A stretch of 58,346 nt of DNA from Akkermansiaceae bacterium (GTDB taxonomy: Bacteria; Verrucomicrobiota; Verrucomicrobiia; Verrucomicrobiales; Akkermansiaceae), in assembly GCA_013001695.1 (NCBI GenBank), contig JABDMC010000198.1, forward strand, positions 1 through 58,346, read 5' to 3'. A program made the translations under genes and the position numbers. Positions 25,917-35,432 of the stretch are shown one piece after another; positions within the stretch are counted from its first letter, which is position 1; the number at the start of each line of letters is the position of its first letter. Under the pieces are notes generated by a model that worked only from the letters and a program-made list of their open reading frames with translations, was not told the DNA's origin and searched no databases.

Positions 25917-28097
25917 ATGGGGCGTTGCGCGGCGAGGGGAGGCCTCTACGGTGGCGAGGTGAGAGCGACGATTGCATGGGGGTTGCTGGCCCTGTATGGG
26001 AGCGGCATGGGCGCGGCGGGAGCTGAGGAGGAGGAGAAGGCGGCGGAGGCCGGGAAGAAGGCCAACCGGCTTCTCGAGGAGAAGTCGCCGTATTTGCTGC
26101 AGCACGCCTACAATCCGGTGGATTGGTATCCGTGGGGGGAGGAGGCCTTCGCGAAGGCGCGTCAGGAGGAGAAGCCGATCTTGCTGAGCGTGGGCTATTC
26201 GACCTGTCACTGGTGCCACGTGATGGAGCGGGAATCGTTTGAGAATGAGGAGATTGCGAAGTTCCTCAACGAGCATTTCGTGAGCATCAAGCTGGACCGG
26301 GAGGAGCGGCCGGATGTGGACCGGGTCTACATGACGGCCTACCAGGCCATGAGCGGGGAAGGGGGCGGGTGGCCGCTGAACATGATGCTGACGCCGGATC
26401 TGAAGCCGTTTTTCGGCGGGACGTATTTTCCGCCGGAGTCGAAGCGGGGGCGGCCCGGGTTCCTGGAGGTTCTGCAGCAGATCCGGAAGGTGTGGAGCGA
26501 GCAGCGCGAGGAGGTGCTCAAGACGGCGAACACCTCGCACGAGCAGATGCAGAAGTATTTTGAAGAGCGGCCCGCGGCGGAGGGGGGCGCGGCGGAACTC
26601 AGCGCCCAGCTGGTGGCGGACGCGGTGAAGGAAGTGGCCGCGGCGGGGGACGAGCGGAATGGCGGCTGGGGGAGCGGACCGAAGTTTCCGCAGCCCTCGA
26701 ACCTGCGGCTCCTGATGCGGGCCGGCGGCGAGAAGGAGCGGGCCTTCGCCCTGAAGACCTGCCGCAAGATGATGCACGGGGGCATCTACGACCAGATCGG
26801 CGGGGGATTCCACCGCTACGCGGTCGACGGCATCTGGCTGGTGCCGCATTTCGAGAAGATGCTCTACGACCAGGCGCAGTTGGTGGATGTCTACCTCGAC
26901 GCCTGGCAGATCAGCGGGGACGAGGGGTTCAAGCGGGTGGCGACGGAAACCCTGGACTGGGTTCTGCGCGACATGCGGCACAAGGACGGCGGGTTTTTCA
27001 GCGCCGCCGACGCCCAGAGCGAGGGCAAGGAGGGGAAGTACTGGGCGTGGACCGAGGCGGAACTGGAGAAGCTGCTGGAGGCGGAGGAGCTGAAAGCGGT
27101 GAAGCGCCACTACGGGGTGACCCCGACGGGGAACTTCATCGACCACAGCGACCCCGATCCGCTGCCGGACCAGAACGTCCTCTACGTGACGGGGCCGACG
27201 GACGACTGGACCGAGGCGGAGCGGAAGGCCCTCGAGTCGGCGGTGGCGAAGATGCGCGCCGCGCGGGCGAAGCGGGTTCCCCCGGCGGTCGACGACAAGG
27301 TCCTGGCGTCGTGGAACGGCCTCATGATTGCGGCCATGGCGCGGGCCGGACGGACGCTGGGCGAGGACCGCTACCTCGAGGCGGCGGAGAAGGCCCACGC
27401 CTTCGTGGTGGCGAAGCTGTGGGACGGGAAGCAGAAGGTCCTCTACCACCGCTGGCGGGAAGGGGAGCGCGACGACAGCCAGCAGGCGGAAAGCTACCTG
27501 TATTTCCTGCGGGGCACGCGCCTGCTCTACGAGACGACGCTGGAGGCGGACTACCTGGCGCTCGCGGTGGATCTCGCGGAGGGAGCGCGGAAGCGGCTCT
27601 ACGACCGGGAGCGAGGGGGGTTCTTCGACGGCGAGAAGCGCAAGGACCTGGTGCTGCGGCTGAAGGATGATTTTGATTCCGCGATGCCCACCCCGAGCTC
27701 GGTGGGCGCCATGGAGTTCGCGGTGCTGGCGGAGATCACGGGGCGGAAGGAGTTCGGGGAGGTGTCCGAGAAGACCCTCGCGGGCGTCGGGCCGGCCCTG
27801 AAGGAGAGTCCGTTCTCGGTGGCGGAGGCGCTGCGGGCGGTGGATTTCCTGGTGGCGAAGCCCTCGCGGCTGGTGATCACCGGGGGCGACCGCCGGAGGG
27901 AGTTCCTCGAGGCGGCCTGGGGGGGATTCCGGAGGCACCTGGTGGTGATGGGCAACGACGGGCCGGTGGAGGAATTCACGGCGGGCCTGAAGCCGGTGGA
28001 CGGCAAGACGACCGCCTACCTGTGCGTCGGGCAAAGCTGCCGGCCGCCGGAAACCGATCCCGGCAAGATTGCCGCGTGGCTGAAGGAAACGCGGTAG
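25917..28097 (+). CDS. DUF255 thioredoxin-domain protein (YyaL/SSP411 family)
   Basis: A 726-residue protein. An N-terminal hydrophobic stretch (about 15-36) resembles a signal peptide. The thioredoxin-like DUF255 domain follows (about 47-210) with [19 protein letters not shown], the redox motif CHWCH (C97, C100), DREERPDVD and [12 protein letters not shown]. The rest (about 230-726) is an alpha/alpha-toroid related to N-acylglucosamine 2-epimerase or cellobiose-epimerase folds ([36 protein letters not shown]). The family is widespread but its substrate is unknown. A signal peptide is unusual for this family, so a cytoplasmic start further in cannot be excluded. Confidence 0.85.
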   Translation: MGRCAARGGLYGGEVRATIAWGLLALYGSGMGAAGAEEEEKAAEAGKKANRLLEEKSPYLLQHAYNPVDWYPWGEEAFAKARQEEKPILLSVGYSTCHWCHVMERESFENEEIAKFLNEHFVSIKLDREERPDVDRVYMTAYQAMSGEGGGWPLNMMLTPDLKPFFGGTYFPPESKRGRPGFLEVLQQIRKVWSEQREEVLKTANTSHEQMQKYFEERPAAEGGAAELSAQLVADAVKEVAAAGDERNGGWGSGPKFPQPSNLRLLMRAGGEKERAFALKTCRKMMHGGIYDQIGGGFHRYAVDGIWLVPHFEKMLYDQAQLVDVYLDAWQISGDEGFKRVATETLDWVLRDMRHKDGGFFSAADAQSEGKEGKYWAWTEAELEKLLEAEELKAVKRHYGVTPTGNFIDHSDPDPLPDQNVLYVTGPTDDWTEAERKALESAVAKMRAARAKRVPPAVDDKVLASWNGLMIAAMARAGRTLGEDRYLEAAEKAHAFVVAKLWDGKQKVLYHRWREGERDDSQQAESYLYFLRGTRLLYETTLEADYLALAVDLAEGARKRLYDRERGGFFDGEKRKDLVLRLKDDFDSAMPTPSSVGAMEFAVLAEITGRKEFGEVSEKTLAGVGPALKESPFSVAEALRAVDFLVAKPSRLVITGGDRRREFLEAAWGGFRRHLVVMGNDGPVEEFTAGLKPVDGKTTAYLCVGQSCRPPETDPGKIAAWLKETR

Positions 28098-28200
28098 GGC
28101 CGGCCCGGGCGGCGGCCAGGGCGGGACGGCCGGGGGCTTTTCCACATTCGGGCCGACCGGGCACTCGACAGGGACGAGCCGGGAGCGCTTCACTCGGGGC

Positions 28201-28653
28201 GTGTCGGCGCAGCGCCTGGAGATCCCGCAGTATGCCATGGCCCTGGCGCATGTGGCGTCGTTGCGGTCGGAGGACCCCTACCGGAAGGTCGGGGCGGCGG
28301 CGCTCGACTTCGACAACCGCGTCATCGGGACGGCCTACAACGGGCTGGCACCGGGCTTCGACGCCCCCCCGGGGTTTTGGGACGACCGTGACCAGCGGCA
28401 GCGGTTCATGCTGCACGCCGAGATCAACCTGTGCAGCCTCTTCCGGCGGGGCGAGGCCAAGCTCGTGGCGAGCACCACGATGCCGTGCACGGCGTGCATG
28501 CAGACCATGGCGGCCTACGGGATCCGGGAGATTTACTTCCGGGACGTCTACCACGAGTCCCACGCCCCGGAGATCGCGAAGATCTACGGGATCCGCCTCG
28601 AGCGGGTCGAACACTACCCGCTGAGCGGCTTCGAGCAGCTGGCGGGGTGCTGA
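28201..28653 (+). CDS. Deoxycytidylate (dCMP) deaminase family protein
   Basis: A 150-residue zinc-dependent cytidine-deaminase-fold enzyme. HAE (72-74) supplies a zinc ligand and the proton shuttle, and PCTAC (95-99) the two cysteine ligands. SEDPYRKVGAAALDFDNRVIGTAYNG matches the dCMP/ComE deaminase start. It would convert dCMP to dUMP for thymidylate synthesis, though ComEB-like proteins share the sequence. Start is GTG at 28201; there is no ATG upstream. It stands alone, 103 bases after the DUF255 gene. Confidence 0.82.
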   Translation: MSAQRLEIPQYAMALAHVASLRSEDPYRKVGAAALDFDNRVIGTAYNGLAPGFDAPPGFWDDRDQRQRFMLHAEINLCSLFRRGEAKLVASTTMPCTACMQTMAAYGIREIYFRDVYHESHAPEIAKIYGIRLERVEHYPLSGFEQLAGC

Positions 28654-28659
28654 CGGCCG

Positions 28660-29520
28660 CTATTCGGGGACGGGGACCTCGGTGGGATCCACGGCGAGAT
28701 CGCCGCCGTAGAAGCTCTTGAGGTAGTCGGCTTCGATCATGGTGTCCTCCCAGGCGGCGAGCATGCCGGGTTTCTGGAAGACGCGCCGGGCGGTGGCGCG
28801 GGCGCGTTCCGCGGTTTCCACGTCGCCTTCGTGGTAGGCGAGGGCGGCCTTGGCGTAGTAGTAGAACGGCGAGTCGTCGAGGTAATCGTACTTGGCGGCC
28901 AGGGTCCTGGCCTCCTCCATGCGCCCGAGCTTGATCTTGGCGATGAGGAGCTTCAGCTCGATGAGCCGGATCATCTGCTCCTTGGCCGGATTGATGTTCT
29001 TGAGGAGGTCTGCGAACTGGTCGTGGGCGCGCTGCCAGTTGTTGGTGACGAAGTCCATTTCGGCGATATTGAAGAGGATGTCCGCGACCGAGGCCATGCG
29101 GGCGTAGCGCTTCTCGTCGGGGAGGTTCTCGATGTCGCTGAGGACGACCTTCTGCTTGTCGAAGGCGAGGGAGAAGACCTCGCGGGCCTTCTCGAAGTCG
29201 CGGAACTCGACGTAGCAGGCCCCCTTGAGGTTGAGGGCCACGGGATTGTCCGGGAAGATCTCGTCGGCATCGGCGATGCGGTTGAGGGCCTCGAAGATCC
29301 GCTTCTGGCCGAAGAGCCGGGCGGCGTCACCGAGGATCGAGCCGTAATCCCGGCGGGCCTCGAGGCTGAGGTTCTCGAACTCCATCTGCCACGGCGGGAT
29401 GACGTCGGTGGCGGTGGCGCCCGGTCCGACGGTCTCGTCCCCGGGTTGGAGCTGGGCGCGGGCCGGTCCGGACAGAACCGCGGCGGCGGCCAGGAGGCAG
29501 ATGATGTGACGTGTGTTCAT
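28660..29520 (-). CDS. Exported TPR-like protein
   Basis: A 286-residue protein. MNTRHIICLLAAAAVLSGPARAQ is a Sec signal peptide with AxA cleavage. The mature part is all-helical, with TPR-like units (ALNRIADADEIFPDNPVALN, then ACYVEFRDFEKAREVFSLAF, and YYYAKAALAYHEGDVETAER). It likely acts as a periplasmic scaffold; the partner is unknown. It is the last gene of the minus-strand group scpA-nadD-TPR, 50 bases after nadD. Confidence 0.75.
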   Translation of the reverse strand: MNTRHIICLLAAAAVLSGPARAQLQPGDETVGPGATATDVIPPWQMEFENLSLEARRDYGSILGDAARLFGQKRIFEALNRIADADEIFPDNPVALNLKGACYVEFRDFEKAREVFSLAFDKQKVVLSDIENLPDEKRYARMASVADILFNIAEMDFVTNNWQRAHDQFADLLKNINPAKEQMIRLIELKLLIAKIKLGRMEEARTLAAKYDYLDDSPFYYYAKAALAYHEGDVETAERARATARRVFQKPGMLAAWEDTMIEADYLKSFYGGDLAVDPTEVPVPE

Positions 29521-29570
29521 GGTGATCAGGGGTTCCACGATTTGTAAGGCATGAGGGCCCGGGCCGCAAG

Positions 29571-30149
29571 TCAACTTCCGCTGCCGTAGAGGCCGCGGTC
29601 GCGAATGAAGCGCTCCACGGCGGGATCGAGCCATTCGCCGGGGAGATTCGCGGGGGCCGCCTCGCGGATGGCGGTGGCGGAGGCCGGATGGCGGCCGGAG
29701 ATGAAGTGCGTGCGGAAGGCCGGATTCGGGCCGGGGGTGCCGCCGCGGGAGTGGACAATGATCTCCACGAGGGTGGCGAAATACTCGGGCCGGGCCCACG
29801 AATCGATGACCTCCCACTGGTCTTCCCCCATGAGCCAGAAGAGGCGCGCGGAGGGAAATATCTCGCGCATCGATTCGGCGGTCAGCCACGAATACGACGG
29901 CGGCGGGAGGAGCATCTCGATTTCGCTGATGGCGGCCCACGGGATGTCGGCGGTCGCGATCTCGAGCATCTCGAGGCGGTCGTCCTCGCTCGCCACGGTC
30001 CCATCGTCCTTGTGAGGCGACTGGCGGCAGGGGACGAAGAGGACGAGGTCGAGGTCGAGGGCATCCACCGCGGCCTGGGCGACCTCGATGTGGCCGAGGT
30101 GCACCGGATCGAAGGTGCCGCCGAAGAGAGCGATGCGTTGCGCCTTCAT
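29571..30149 (-). CDS. nadD: Nicotinate-nucleotide adenylyltransferase
   Basis: A 192-residue enzyme that joins ATP and nicotinate mononucleotide to deamido-NAD in the cytoplasm. The nucleotidyltransferase signature GGTFDPVHLGH lies at 10-20, and the second ATP-binding motif SATAIREA near 160 is the family's SxTxIR. Length is normal. It follows scpA with a gap of 17 bases. The usual partner rsfS does not follow; a TPR gene takes its place. Confidence 0.93.
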   Translation of the reverse strand: MKAQRIALFGGTFDPVHLGHIEVAQAAVDALDLDLVLFVPCRQSPHKDDGTVASEDDRLEMLEIATADIPWAAISEIEMLLPPPSYSWLTAESMREIFPSARLFWLMGEDQWEVIDSWARPEYFATLVEIIVHSRGGTPGPNPAFRTHFISGRHPASATAIREAAPANLPGEWLDPAVERFIRDRGLYGSGS

Positions 30150-30166
30150 GCCGGGGGCGGGGTCGC

Positions 30167-30913
30167 TTACAGGACGGCGCGGCGTTCGATCTCGATGTCA
30201 CCGAGAAGCTTGTCCTGCCAGACCTTGAACTGGTTCATCTTCATGAGCTCGAGGAGCGCCAGGAAGGTGACGATGACCTCGGACTTCGTGGAGGCCGCCT
30301 CGAAGAGGGTGCCGAAGGGTTTGCGCTGGCCGGGGTCGAGGGACTCGAGGAGGTGGTCGATCTTGTCGGAGACGGTGAAGCGGTCGTCGACGATGTCCCC
30401 GAGGTCGTGGGCTTCCTCGAACCGCTTCAGAACCCCCTGGAAGGCGCGGATGAGGTCGAAGATGGAGATCTCGCCGACCTGCGGGGTTTCGGGGGCGGGC
30501 AGCTCGGGCTTGTCGGGGGCGTGCGCGAAGTAGTTCGCCTGGTCGCCGGCCTTGCGGGACAACTCCGCGGCGGCATCCTTGAACTTCTTGTACTCGATGA
30601 GCTGGCGGATGAGCTCCCAGCGCGGGTCGTCGTCCTCGACATCGTCGGCCGGCGGCTGCTCGGAGCGGGGGAGCAGGCTGCGGCTCTTGATGTACATCAG
30701 GTTCGCGGCCATCACGATGAACTCCGAGGCGAGGTCGATATTGAGCAGCTTGAAGGTCTCGATGTAATTGAGGTACTGGGCGGTGATGCGCTCGATCGAG
30801 ATCGCCTGGATATCGATCTCGTCCTTCCGGATGAGATAGAGCAGCAGGTCGAGGGGCCCCTCGAAGATCTCGAGTTTGACTTTATAGTCGGCGGTCTCCA
30901 CGGAGGGTTGCAT
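30167..30913 (-). CDS. scpA: Segregation and condensation protein A (kleisin)
   Basis: A 248-residue kleisin bridging the SMC ATPase heads in chromosome condensation. YKVKLEIFEGPLDLLLYLIRK is the SMC-neck-binding N-terminus, and EFIVMAANLMYIKSRSLLP the conserved second helix. The C-terminal winged helix contains VTFLALLELMKMNQ. The ATG at 30913 is chosen although frame remains open further upstream. No scpB is seen in the window, although the two are often adjacent. Confidence 0.92.
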   Translation of the reverse strand: MQPSVETADYKVKLEIFEGPLDLLLYLIRKDEIDIQAISIERITAQYLNYIETFKLLNIDLASEFIVMAANLMYIKSRSLLPRSEQPPADDVEDDDPRWELIRQLIEYKKFKDAAAELSRKAGDQANYFAHAPDKPELPAPETPQVGEISIFDLIRAFQGVLKRFEEAHDLGDIVDDRFTVSDKIDHLLESLDPGQRKPFGTLFEAASTKSEVIVTFLALLELMKMNQFKVWQDKLLGDIEIERRAVL

Positions 30914-31022
30914 AGGGCAGGGGCCCCGGCGGGGCGAGGCAAAATCGACCGCGCTGTCGATACAATAAGAGGTTGGCAAGGGCGCAAGGCCGCGGTAGGG
31001 AGTCTCCAGCTCCATCCGACCC

Positions 31023-32630
31023 ATGCCCGCCGGTATCGACCCGCAGAGACTGCACGCCTTCCAACTGCGGATGGCGCGCTGGGTTGCCAGCCAGGGTCTG
31101 CTCTTCCAGGTCCGGCACGCCCTGGGGGTGCGTGGCGCGGGGACCTCCTTCCTGGCGGGGATCCTGTCGCTCTTCGGGCGGCTGCTGATCCTGGGGGTCC
31201 TGTGCGCCGGCGCCTTCTGGCTGTTCCTGATGAAGCGCGTCGAGTTCGGGTGGTTCCGGACCGACCTGAGCGAGAACGTGGCGGAGGCGGTGAACGCGGA
31301 CGTGGCCAGTTTCGGGGGCTTGCGGACCGAGCGGGGATCGCTGGTGATCGGGAAGGCGGCGCTGGAAGGCGGGGCGGATTCCTTCTTCGAGCGGGCCGAG
31401 CTGCGCAGTGCCCGCACCAAGATGCAGCTTCTCGACGGGGTGACGCGCGGGTGGAACGGGGAGGAGATCAACGTGGAGCAGCTCAAGATCCGCGTCAAAG
31501 CCGGGGCCGATTCCGATGAAGCGGCCGCGAGGGCCTTCGGGGCGCTGTTTTTCGATACCGGCCAGTACCGGTTCGCGCGGATGAAGGTTGAGAGCGCGCA
31601 CGTCGACTGGGGGTATTCCGAGGCGAACCGGGGGAGCATCGTGGATTCCAAAATGGTGGTCGAACCGGACGGGGACGGCTGGAAGGTGGTCTTCACGGGG
31701 GGGACGTTTTCGCAGAACTGGCTGCAGCGCCTGGGGATCGAGCGGCTGGAGGTCGCGATTCGCAGGGAGGGGGTCGAGATCACGGAGGCGCGGTTGACGA
31801 AGGGGAGCGGCACGGTGCAGTTCAGCGCGAAGATCGGCGGCGGGGCGGTGCCGGCGGTGGAAGGCGCGGGGACCTTCGCCTCGCTGCGGATCGAGGACTT
31901 CATCGACTCCGACTTCCGGACCTACCTCGGGGGCGACCTCTCGGGGGATTTCAAGATCGGCGGGTCGACGAATTCCCAGGAGGGCGTGGCGTTGGATTGC
32001 TCCATCGTCCTCGCGGAAGGCGACACCATCGAGCTCTACGACCGGATTTCGCTCTTTCGCGCCATCTCGGCGGTGGACCGGCTGCGCAGCTACAAGAAGG
32101 TGCGCCTCACGAGGGGAACATTTCACCTGGCCACCGCGGGCGGGACGATGCGGATCAACGACATCGCGCTCGAGTCACCGAGCGTCCTGCGTCTCGAGGG
32201 GGACCTGCTGGTGCGGCCCCCGACCGAGGAGGAGGTCGCCGCGATGATGGATGCCGAGGCGCCGGACAGCATCGGCCTGGCGCGCCCGGTGCCGGACCGT
32301 GACAACGGGGGGGGAGGCGGCCCTGGCGGGGCGGGGTCCCGGGAGACCACGGTCGACGGCAACATCACGCCGGGCGAGTACCAGGGTGGCCTGGATGCCA
32401 TGGAGAACGAGGTGCTCCAGCGGGTCCGGGGGGAGCCGCAAATCGAGGGAGAGTTGCGCATCGGGATCACCGCGGAGGCGTTCTCGCGGTCCTCGAAGCT
32501 CTCGGAGCGCTACCCGGTGGACGAAGCCACCGGGATGCGCTGGCTGGACCTGCCGCTCAAGGGGAGCATCTACAAGATCGGGGTGGATCTCGCCGAGGCG
32601 CTCTACCGGCAGAGCCGCGTCGATCGCTGA
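31023..32630 (+). CDS. AsmA-like envelope protein, hypothetical
   Basis: A 535-residue protein with one N-terminal membrane helix (about 45-70: FLAGILSLFGRLLILGVLCA) and a long periplasmic part. Repeated beta-rich segments (FARMKVESAHVDWGY, KMVVEPDGDGWKVVFTGGTF, GTFHLATAGGTMRINDIAL) and a run toward the C-terminus resemble AsmA/YhdP-type lipid-transfer-like proteins. A Gly-rich break lies near 420-440. Family membership is inferred from the layout and I see no diagnostic motif. It is divergent from scpA. Confidence 0.6.
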   Translation: MPAGIDPQRLHAFQLRMARWVASQGLLFQVRHALGVRGAGTSFLAGILSLFGRLLILGVLCAGAFWLFLMKRVEFGWFRTDLSENVAEAVNADVASFGGLRTERGSLVIGKAALEGGADSFFERAELRSARTKMQLLDGVTRGWNGEEINVEQLKIRVKAGADSDEAAARAFGALFFDTGQYRFARMKVESAHVDWGYSEANRGSIVDSKMVVEPDGDGWKVVFTGGTFSQNWLQRLGIERLEVAIRREGVEITEARLTKGSGTVQFSAKIGGGAVPAVEGAGTFASLRIEDFIDSDFRTYLGGDLSGDFKIGGSTNSQEGVALDCSIVLAEGDTIELYDRISLFRAISAVDRLRSYKKVRLTRGTFHLATAGGTMRINDIALESPSVLRLEGDLLVRPPTEEEVAAMMDAEAPDSIGLARPVPDRDNGGGGGPGGAGSRETTVDGNITPGEYQGGLDAMENEVLQRVRGEPQIEGELRIGITAEAFSRSSKLSERYPVDEATGMRWLDLPLKGSIYKIGVDLAEALYRQSRVDR

Positions 32631-32634
32631 AGAG

Positions 32635-33528
32635 TCACGCCAGGCCGATGCGCTGCGCGATCTCGAGGGTGGCGTCGCTCTTGTTGAGCGTGTAGAAGTG
32701 GAGGCCGGCCACGCCGTGGTCGACCAGTTCGGCGCACTGTTCGGTGGCGTAGTCGACTCCCGCCGCGGCGAAGGCCGGGAGGTCGTTTTCGAGGGGAGTG
32801 ACCAGCTTCAGGAGCTTGGCGGGGAAGTGCGCCCCGGCGGCAAGCTCCGCCATGCGGGTCATGCCGCCCGGGGTGGTGATGGGCATGATTCCCGCGATGA
32901 TGGGCACCGTGATCCCGGCCAGTTCGCAACGGTCGCGGAAGTCGAGAAAGTCATGGTTGTCGAAAAAGAGCTGGGTGCAGATGTAGTCGGCCCCGGCATC
33001 GACCTTGGCCTTCAGGTAGTCCATCTCGAGGACGCGGTTCTGGGTCTCGGGATGGCCCTCGGGGAAGCCGGCCACGCCGATTCCGAAGCCGCCCCCGGGA
33101 TGCCGGCCGGACTCGTTGAATTCGCGGATGAAGGCCACCAGTTCGCCCGCGAATTGAAAGGCGTCGCCGGCCCGGTCATAGTCGAGGCGGTCCCGCGGGG
33201 GGTCGCCGCGGAGCGCCAGGATCGTCCGGACGCCGGCCCGGGCGTAGTTTTCGAGGATGTCCTCGATTTCCTCCCTTCCGTGGCAGACGCAGGTGAAGTG
33301 GGGGACCGGGGGAATGGCGGTCTCCTCGAGGATTTTCAGGACGAGTTGATGGGTGAGTTCCCGGGTGGAGCCTCCGGCGCCGTAGGTCACGCTGACGAAG
33401 GACGGGCGGCAGCGCTCGAGTTCCCGAATGGTCTCGAAGAGCTTCCCGGCCGCCTTGGGGGTCTTGGGCGGGAAAAACTCGAACGAGAGGGAGGGCTGGC
33501 GCTGCTGGAGGATCTCCGAAATGTGCAT
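32635..33528 (-). CDS. metF: 5,10-methylenetetrahydrofolate reductase
   Basis: A 297-residue FAD-dependent TIM-barrel enzyme giving 5-methyl-THF for methionine synthesis. Signatures include SFEFFPPKTPKA at the N-terminus, SVTYGAGGSTRE (active-site Glu in the first strand and substrate loop), the RGDPP loop (ALRGDPPRD), and QLFFDN. Start is ATG 33528 (MHISEIL); upstream in-frame codons are poor. No SAM riboswitch was recognised in the 174 bases before it. Confidence 0.94.
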   Translation of the reverse strand: MHISEILQQRQPSLSFEFFPPKTPKAAGKLFETIRELERCRPSFVSVTYGAGGSTRELTHQLVLKILEETAIPPVPHFTCVCHGREEIEDILENYARAGVRTILALRGDPPRDRLDYDRAGDAFQFAGELVAFIREFNESGRHPGGGFGIGVAGFPEGHPETQNRVLEMDYLKAKVDAGADYICTQLFFDNHDFLDFRDRCELAGITVPIIAGIMPITTPGGMTRMAELAAGAHFPAKLLKLVTPLENDLPAFAAAGVDYATEQCAELVDHGVAGLHFYTLNKSDATLEIAQRIGLA

Positions 33529-33667
33529 CCGTGCCGTTCCTGCTAGCGGTCCCCGCGGCCGGATCAATCAAATTCGCCCGCAATGGCCCGCAACCCGGGG
33601 GCCTGCGGGGGGTTCATACCAGTGGCGGACGGTCGGTCCGCTGATCGCCCGCACGGGGGATCGGGGA

Positions 33668-33696
33668 TCGCCAAGGCCGCGGGAATGTGTCATAAT
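33668..33696 (+). promoter_or_regulatory. Candidate leaderless promoter for the EF-hand gene
   Basis: TCGCCA (33668-33673) and CATAAT (33691-33696) are 17 bases apart. The predicted first transcribed base falls on or beside the ATG at 33703, so the mRNA would be leaderless. Confidence 0.4.
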
Positions 33697-33702
33697 AAAA
33701 GA

Positions 33703-34575
33703 ATGAAGGAGGCCCTTCTTGCCAGCGTCGTGCTCCTGCTGATTGCGGGGAGCGCCGGGGCGGATCCGCCCCGTTCTCCGGACGACCGGAGGCGGCCCGA
33801 CCACGGCTGGCCACGGGACCAGGTCCGGCCGGGGCCCCGCGGGGACGAGGGGCCCGGAGCACCCCGGAAGCCGCCGGGAGGGCCGGGAGCGCCGGGAGGG
33901 CGCGACATGGCGGCCCGCATGATGCAAACGCTCGACACCGACCGCGACGGGCAGATCAGCTTCACCGAGTTCCAGGCCGCGAAGACCGTTGCGGAAGTTC
34001 CCGAAAAGATGCAGGAGGTGCTCTTCCGGCGCTTTGACAAGAACCGCGACGGGGTCATCGAGCCCGCTGAACTGCCGAAGGGGGCCGGGCCGTCATGGAA
34101 GCACCGCCCCGGGGACGGCATCGGCCACCTCGACGCCAACCGGGACGGGCGGGTGAGCAAGATGGAATTCTTCGAATCGCCGCGAATCCGCAACATCCCG
34201 ATCGAGAAGAAGACCGAGATCTTCAATCGCATCGATCGCAACCAGGACGGGTTCATCGACAGGCGCGACCACCGCCACCGCGGTCCGCACCCGGGACGGG
34301 GCCGCGGCCCGGGGGACCCCGCCAAGCTGCGCGCCGAGCTCGACCGGAACCAGGACGGGGAGGTGAGCTTCGAGGAATTCAGCGCCCACCCCCGCTTCGG
34401 CGTCATGGACGACGGCCAGCGGAGGAAGGCCTTCGAGAGCATGGATACCAACGGGAACGGCAAGCTCGATGCCGAGGACATGCCCGGCGCGCCGAGGCGG
34501 GAACGCATGCGCCCCGCCCCGAAGGGACCCGGCGGACCGGAGCGGCGCGAACCGCCGCGGGCGCCCGAGGCCTGA
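33703..34575 (+). CDS. Secreted EF-hand protein with six calcium-binding loops
   Basis: A 290-residue exported protein. MKEALLASVVLLLIAGSAGA is a signal peptide. Residues about 21-65 are Pro/Arg/Gly-rich. Six EF-hand loops follow: DTDRDGQISFTE, DKNRDGVIEPAE, DANRDGRVSKME, DRNQDGFIDRRD, DRNQDGEVSFEE and DTNGNGKLDAED, each with the calcium-ligand D-x-[DN]-x-[DN]-G pattern. The tail is basic and Pro-rich. Multi-EF-hand exported proteins are common in planctomycetes and verrucomicrobia and may sense calcium or bind extracellular matrix; the target is unknown. Confidence 0.85.
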   Translation: MKEALLASVVLLLIAGSAGADPPRSPDDRRRPDHGWPRDQVRPGPRGDEGPGAPRKPPGGPGAPGGRDMAARMMQTLDTDRDGQISFTEFQAAKTVAEVPEKMQEVLFRRFDKNRDGVIEPAELPKGAGPSWKHRPGDGIGHLDANRDGRVSKMEFFESPRIRNIPIEKKTEIFNRIDRNQDGFIDRRDHRHRGPHPGRGRGPGDPAKLRAELDRNQDGEVSFEEFSAHPRFGVMDDGQRRKAFESMDTNGNGKLDAEDMPGAPRRERMRPAPKGPGGPERREPPRAPEA

Positions 34576-34588
34576 GTTCGGCCGGGGG

Positions 34589-35299
34589 CTAGAACAGCAC
34601 CTCGAACCAGAGGCCGCCGAAATACTCGTCGCCGTCGGCGTCCTCGATCTCGAGGGACCACCCGAAGAAGGGCGTCAGCGAGATGAGACGGTTGATGTTG
34701 TAGGTCACCGTGGCGCGGCCGTAGAAGTCGTTGATGCCGTCGCGCCCGTAGTAGTCGTCGACCCAGCTCAGGCCGGTGAGGAGGCCGAAGTAGGCGTCGT
34801 CACTGAGCCGGTAGGACCACCCGGCCTCGGCATTGGCATACCACGCCTCGGCGACGATGTCGCGGTAGGCCCCGAAGGTGACGTCGAGGTCGTTGGCATG
34901 GAACATCGTGATGAAGGCGCCGACGTCGGTGGTGTCCCGGAAGAAGAGGGCGTCATCGAAGTCGTGGTAGCTCGCCGAGGCCCCGAGGGTGTAGAACTCG
35001 TTCATGGTCCGCCGGAGGTCGACGAAGAAGGCGGCTTCGGTGAAGTCGTCGCCGAGTTCCGAGGCCACCCAGCCGCCGATGTTCAGGAAGACGTCCTGGG
35101 CGACCGCCAGCTCGGTCTCGAGCTGGAAATCGGTGAGGGCATCGGCCAGGTCGAAGCCGCGGTAGACGTAGCCGGTGCGGACCCCGGCCACGGTTTCCGC
35201 CCCGAGGGGAATCTCCTCGTCGATGGCCGCCGGGGCGGCCGTCGGCACGAGAAGCGCCGGCCAGAGAACCAAGAGCAGGAGGGGAAACCGGGACATCAT
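34589..35299 (-). CDS. Outer-membrane beta-barrel protein, hypothetical
   Basis: A 236-residue protein. MMSRFPLLLLVLWPALLVPTAAPA is a signal peptide. The mature part is a series of short amphipathic strands with alternating aromatic and polar residues (VRTGYVYRGFDLADA, FFVDLRRTMNEFYTLGASAS, SLTPFFGWSLEIE), and the last residue is Phe preceded by a hydrophobic beta strand (GGLWFEVLF), the standard barrel-assembly signal. A small porin-like or TorF-type barrel is likely; substrate unknown. Confidence 0.7.
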   Translation of the reverse strand: MMSRFPLLLLVLWPALLVPTAAPAAIDEEIPLGAETVAGVRTGYVYRGFDLADALTDFQLETELAVAQDVFLNIGGWVASELGDDFTEAAFFVDLRRTMNEFYTLGASASYHDFDDALFFRDTTDVGAFITMFHANDLDVTFGAYRDIVAEAWYANAEAGWSYRLSDDAYFGLLTGLSWVDDYYGRDGINDFYGRATVTYNINRLISLTPFFGWSLEIEDADGDEYFGGLWFEVLF

Positions 35300-35353
35300 G
35301 AAGCGGAGCGGGCCCCCATCGATTAGGTCATGGAAGCAGATCGGTCAACGGAC

Positions 35354-35385
35354 TAAAACGGGCCCGCCGGGGGCCGCGGGTCCGT
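35354..35385 (-). terminator. Candidate intrinsic terminator downstream of aspS
   Basis: ACGGGCCCGC (35358-35367) and GCGGGTCCGT (35376-35385) form a 10-bp stem with one mismatch on the minus strand. The minus-strand transcript then has four U residues (A run 35355-35358). It sits 48 bases after the aspS stop. Confidence 0.5.
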
Positions 35386-35432
35386 CCGTGTGAATAATGC
35401 CCGCGGAAAAAGGCCTTCTTCCCCGCGGCGGG

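Noticed and set aside
25588-25962. Two short frames in the AT-rich island (minus 25588-25824; plus 25747-25962)
   Set aside because: Neither has a ribosome binding site or recognisable content, both run through the hairpins and the terminator, and the plus-strand one overlaps the start of the DUF255 gene. A structured RNA explains the region better.
33529-33702. Possible SAM riboswitch or S-box upstream of metF
   Set aside because: No conserved SAM-I, SAM-II or SAH core motifs were found; the region is GC-rich with no clear antiterminator pair.
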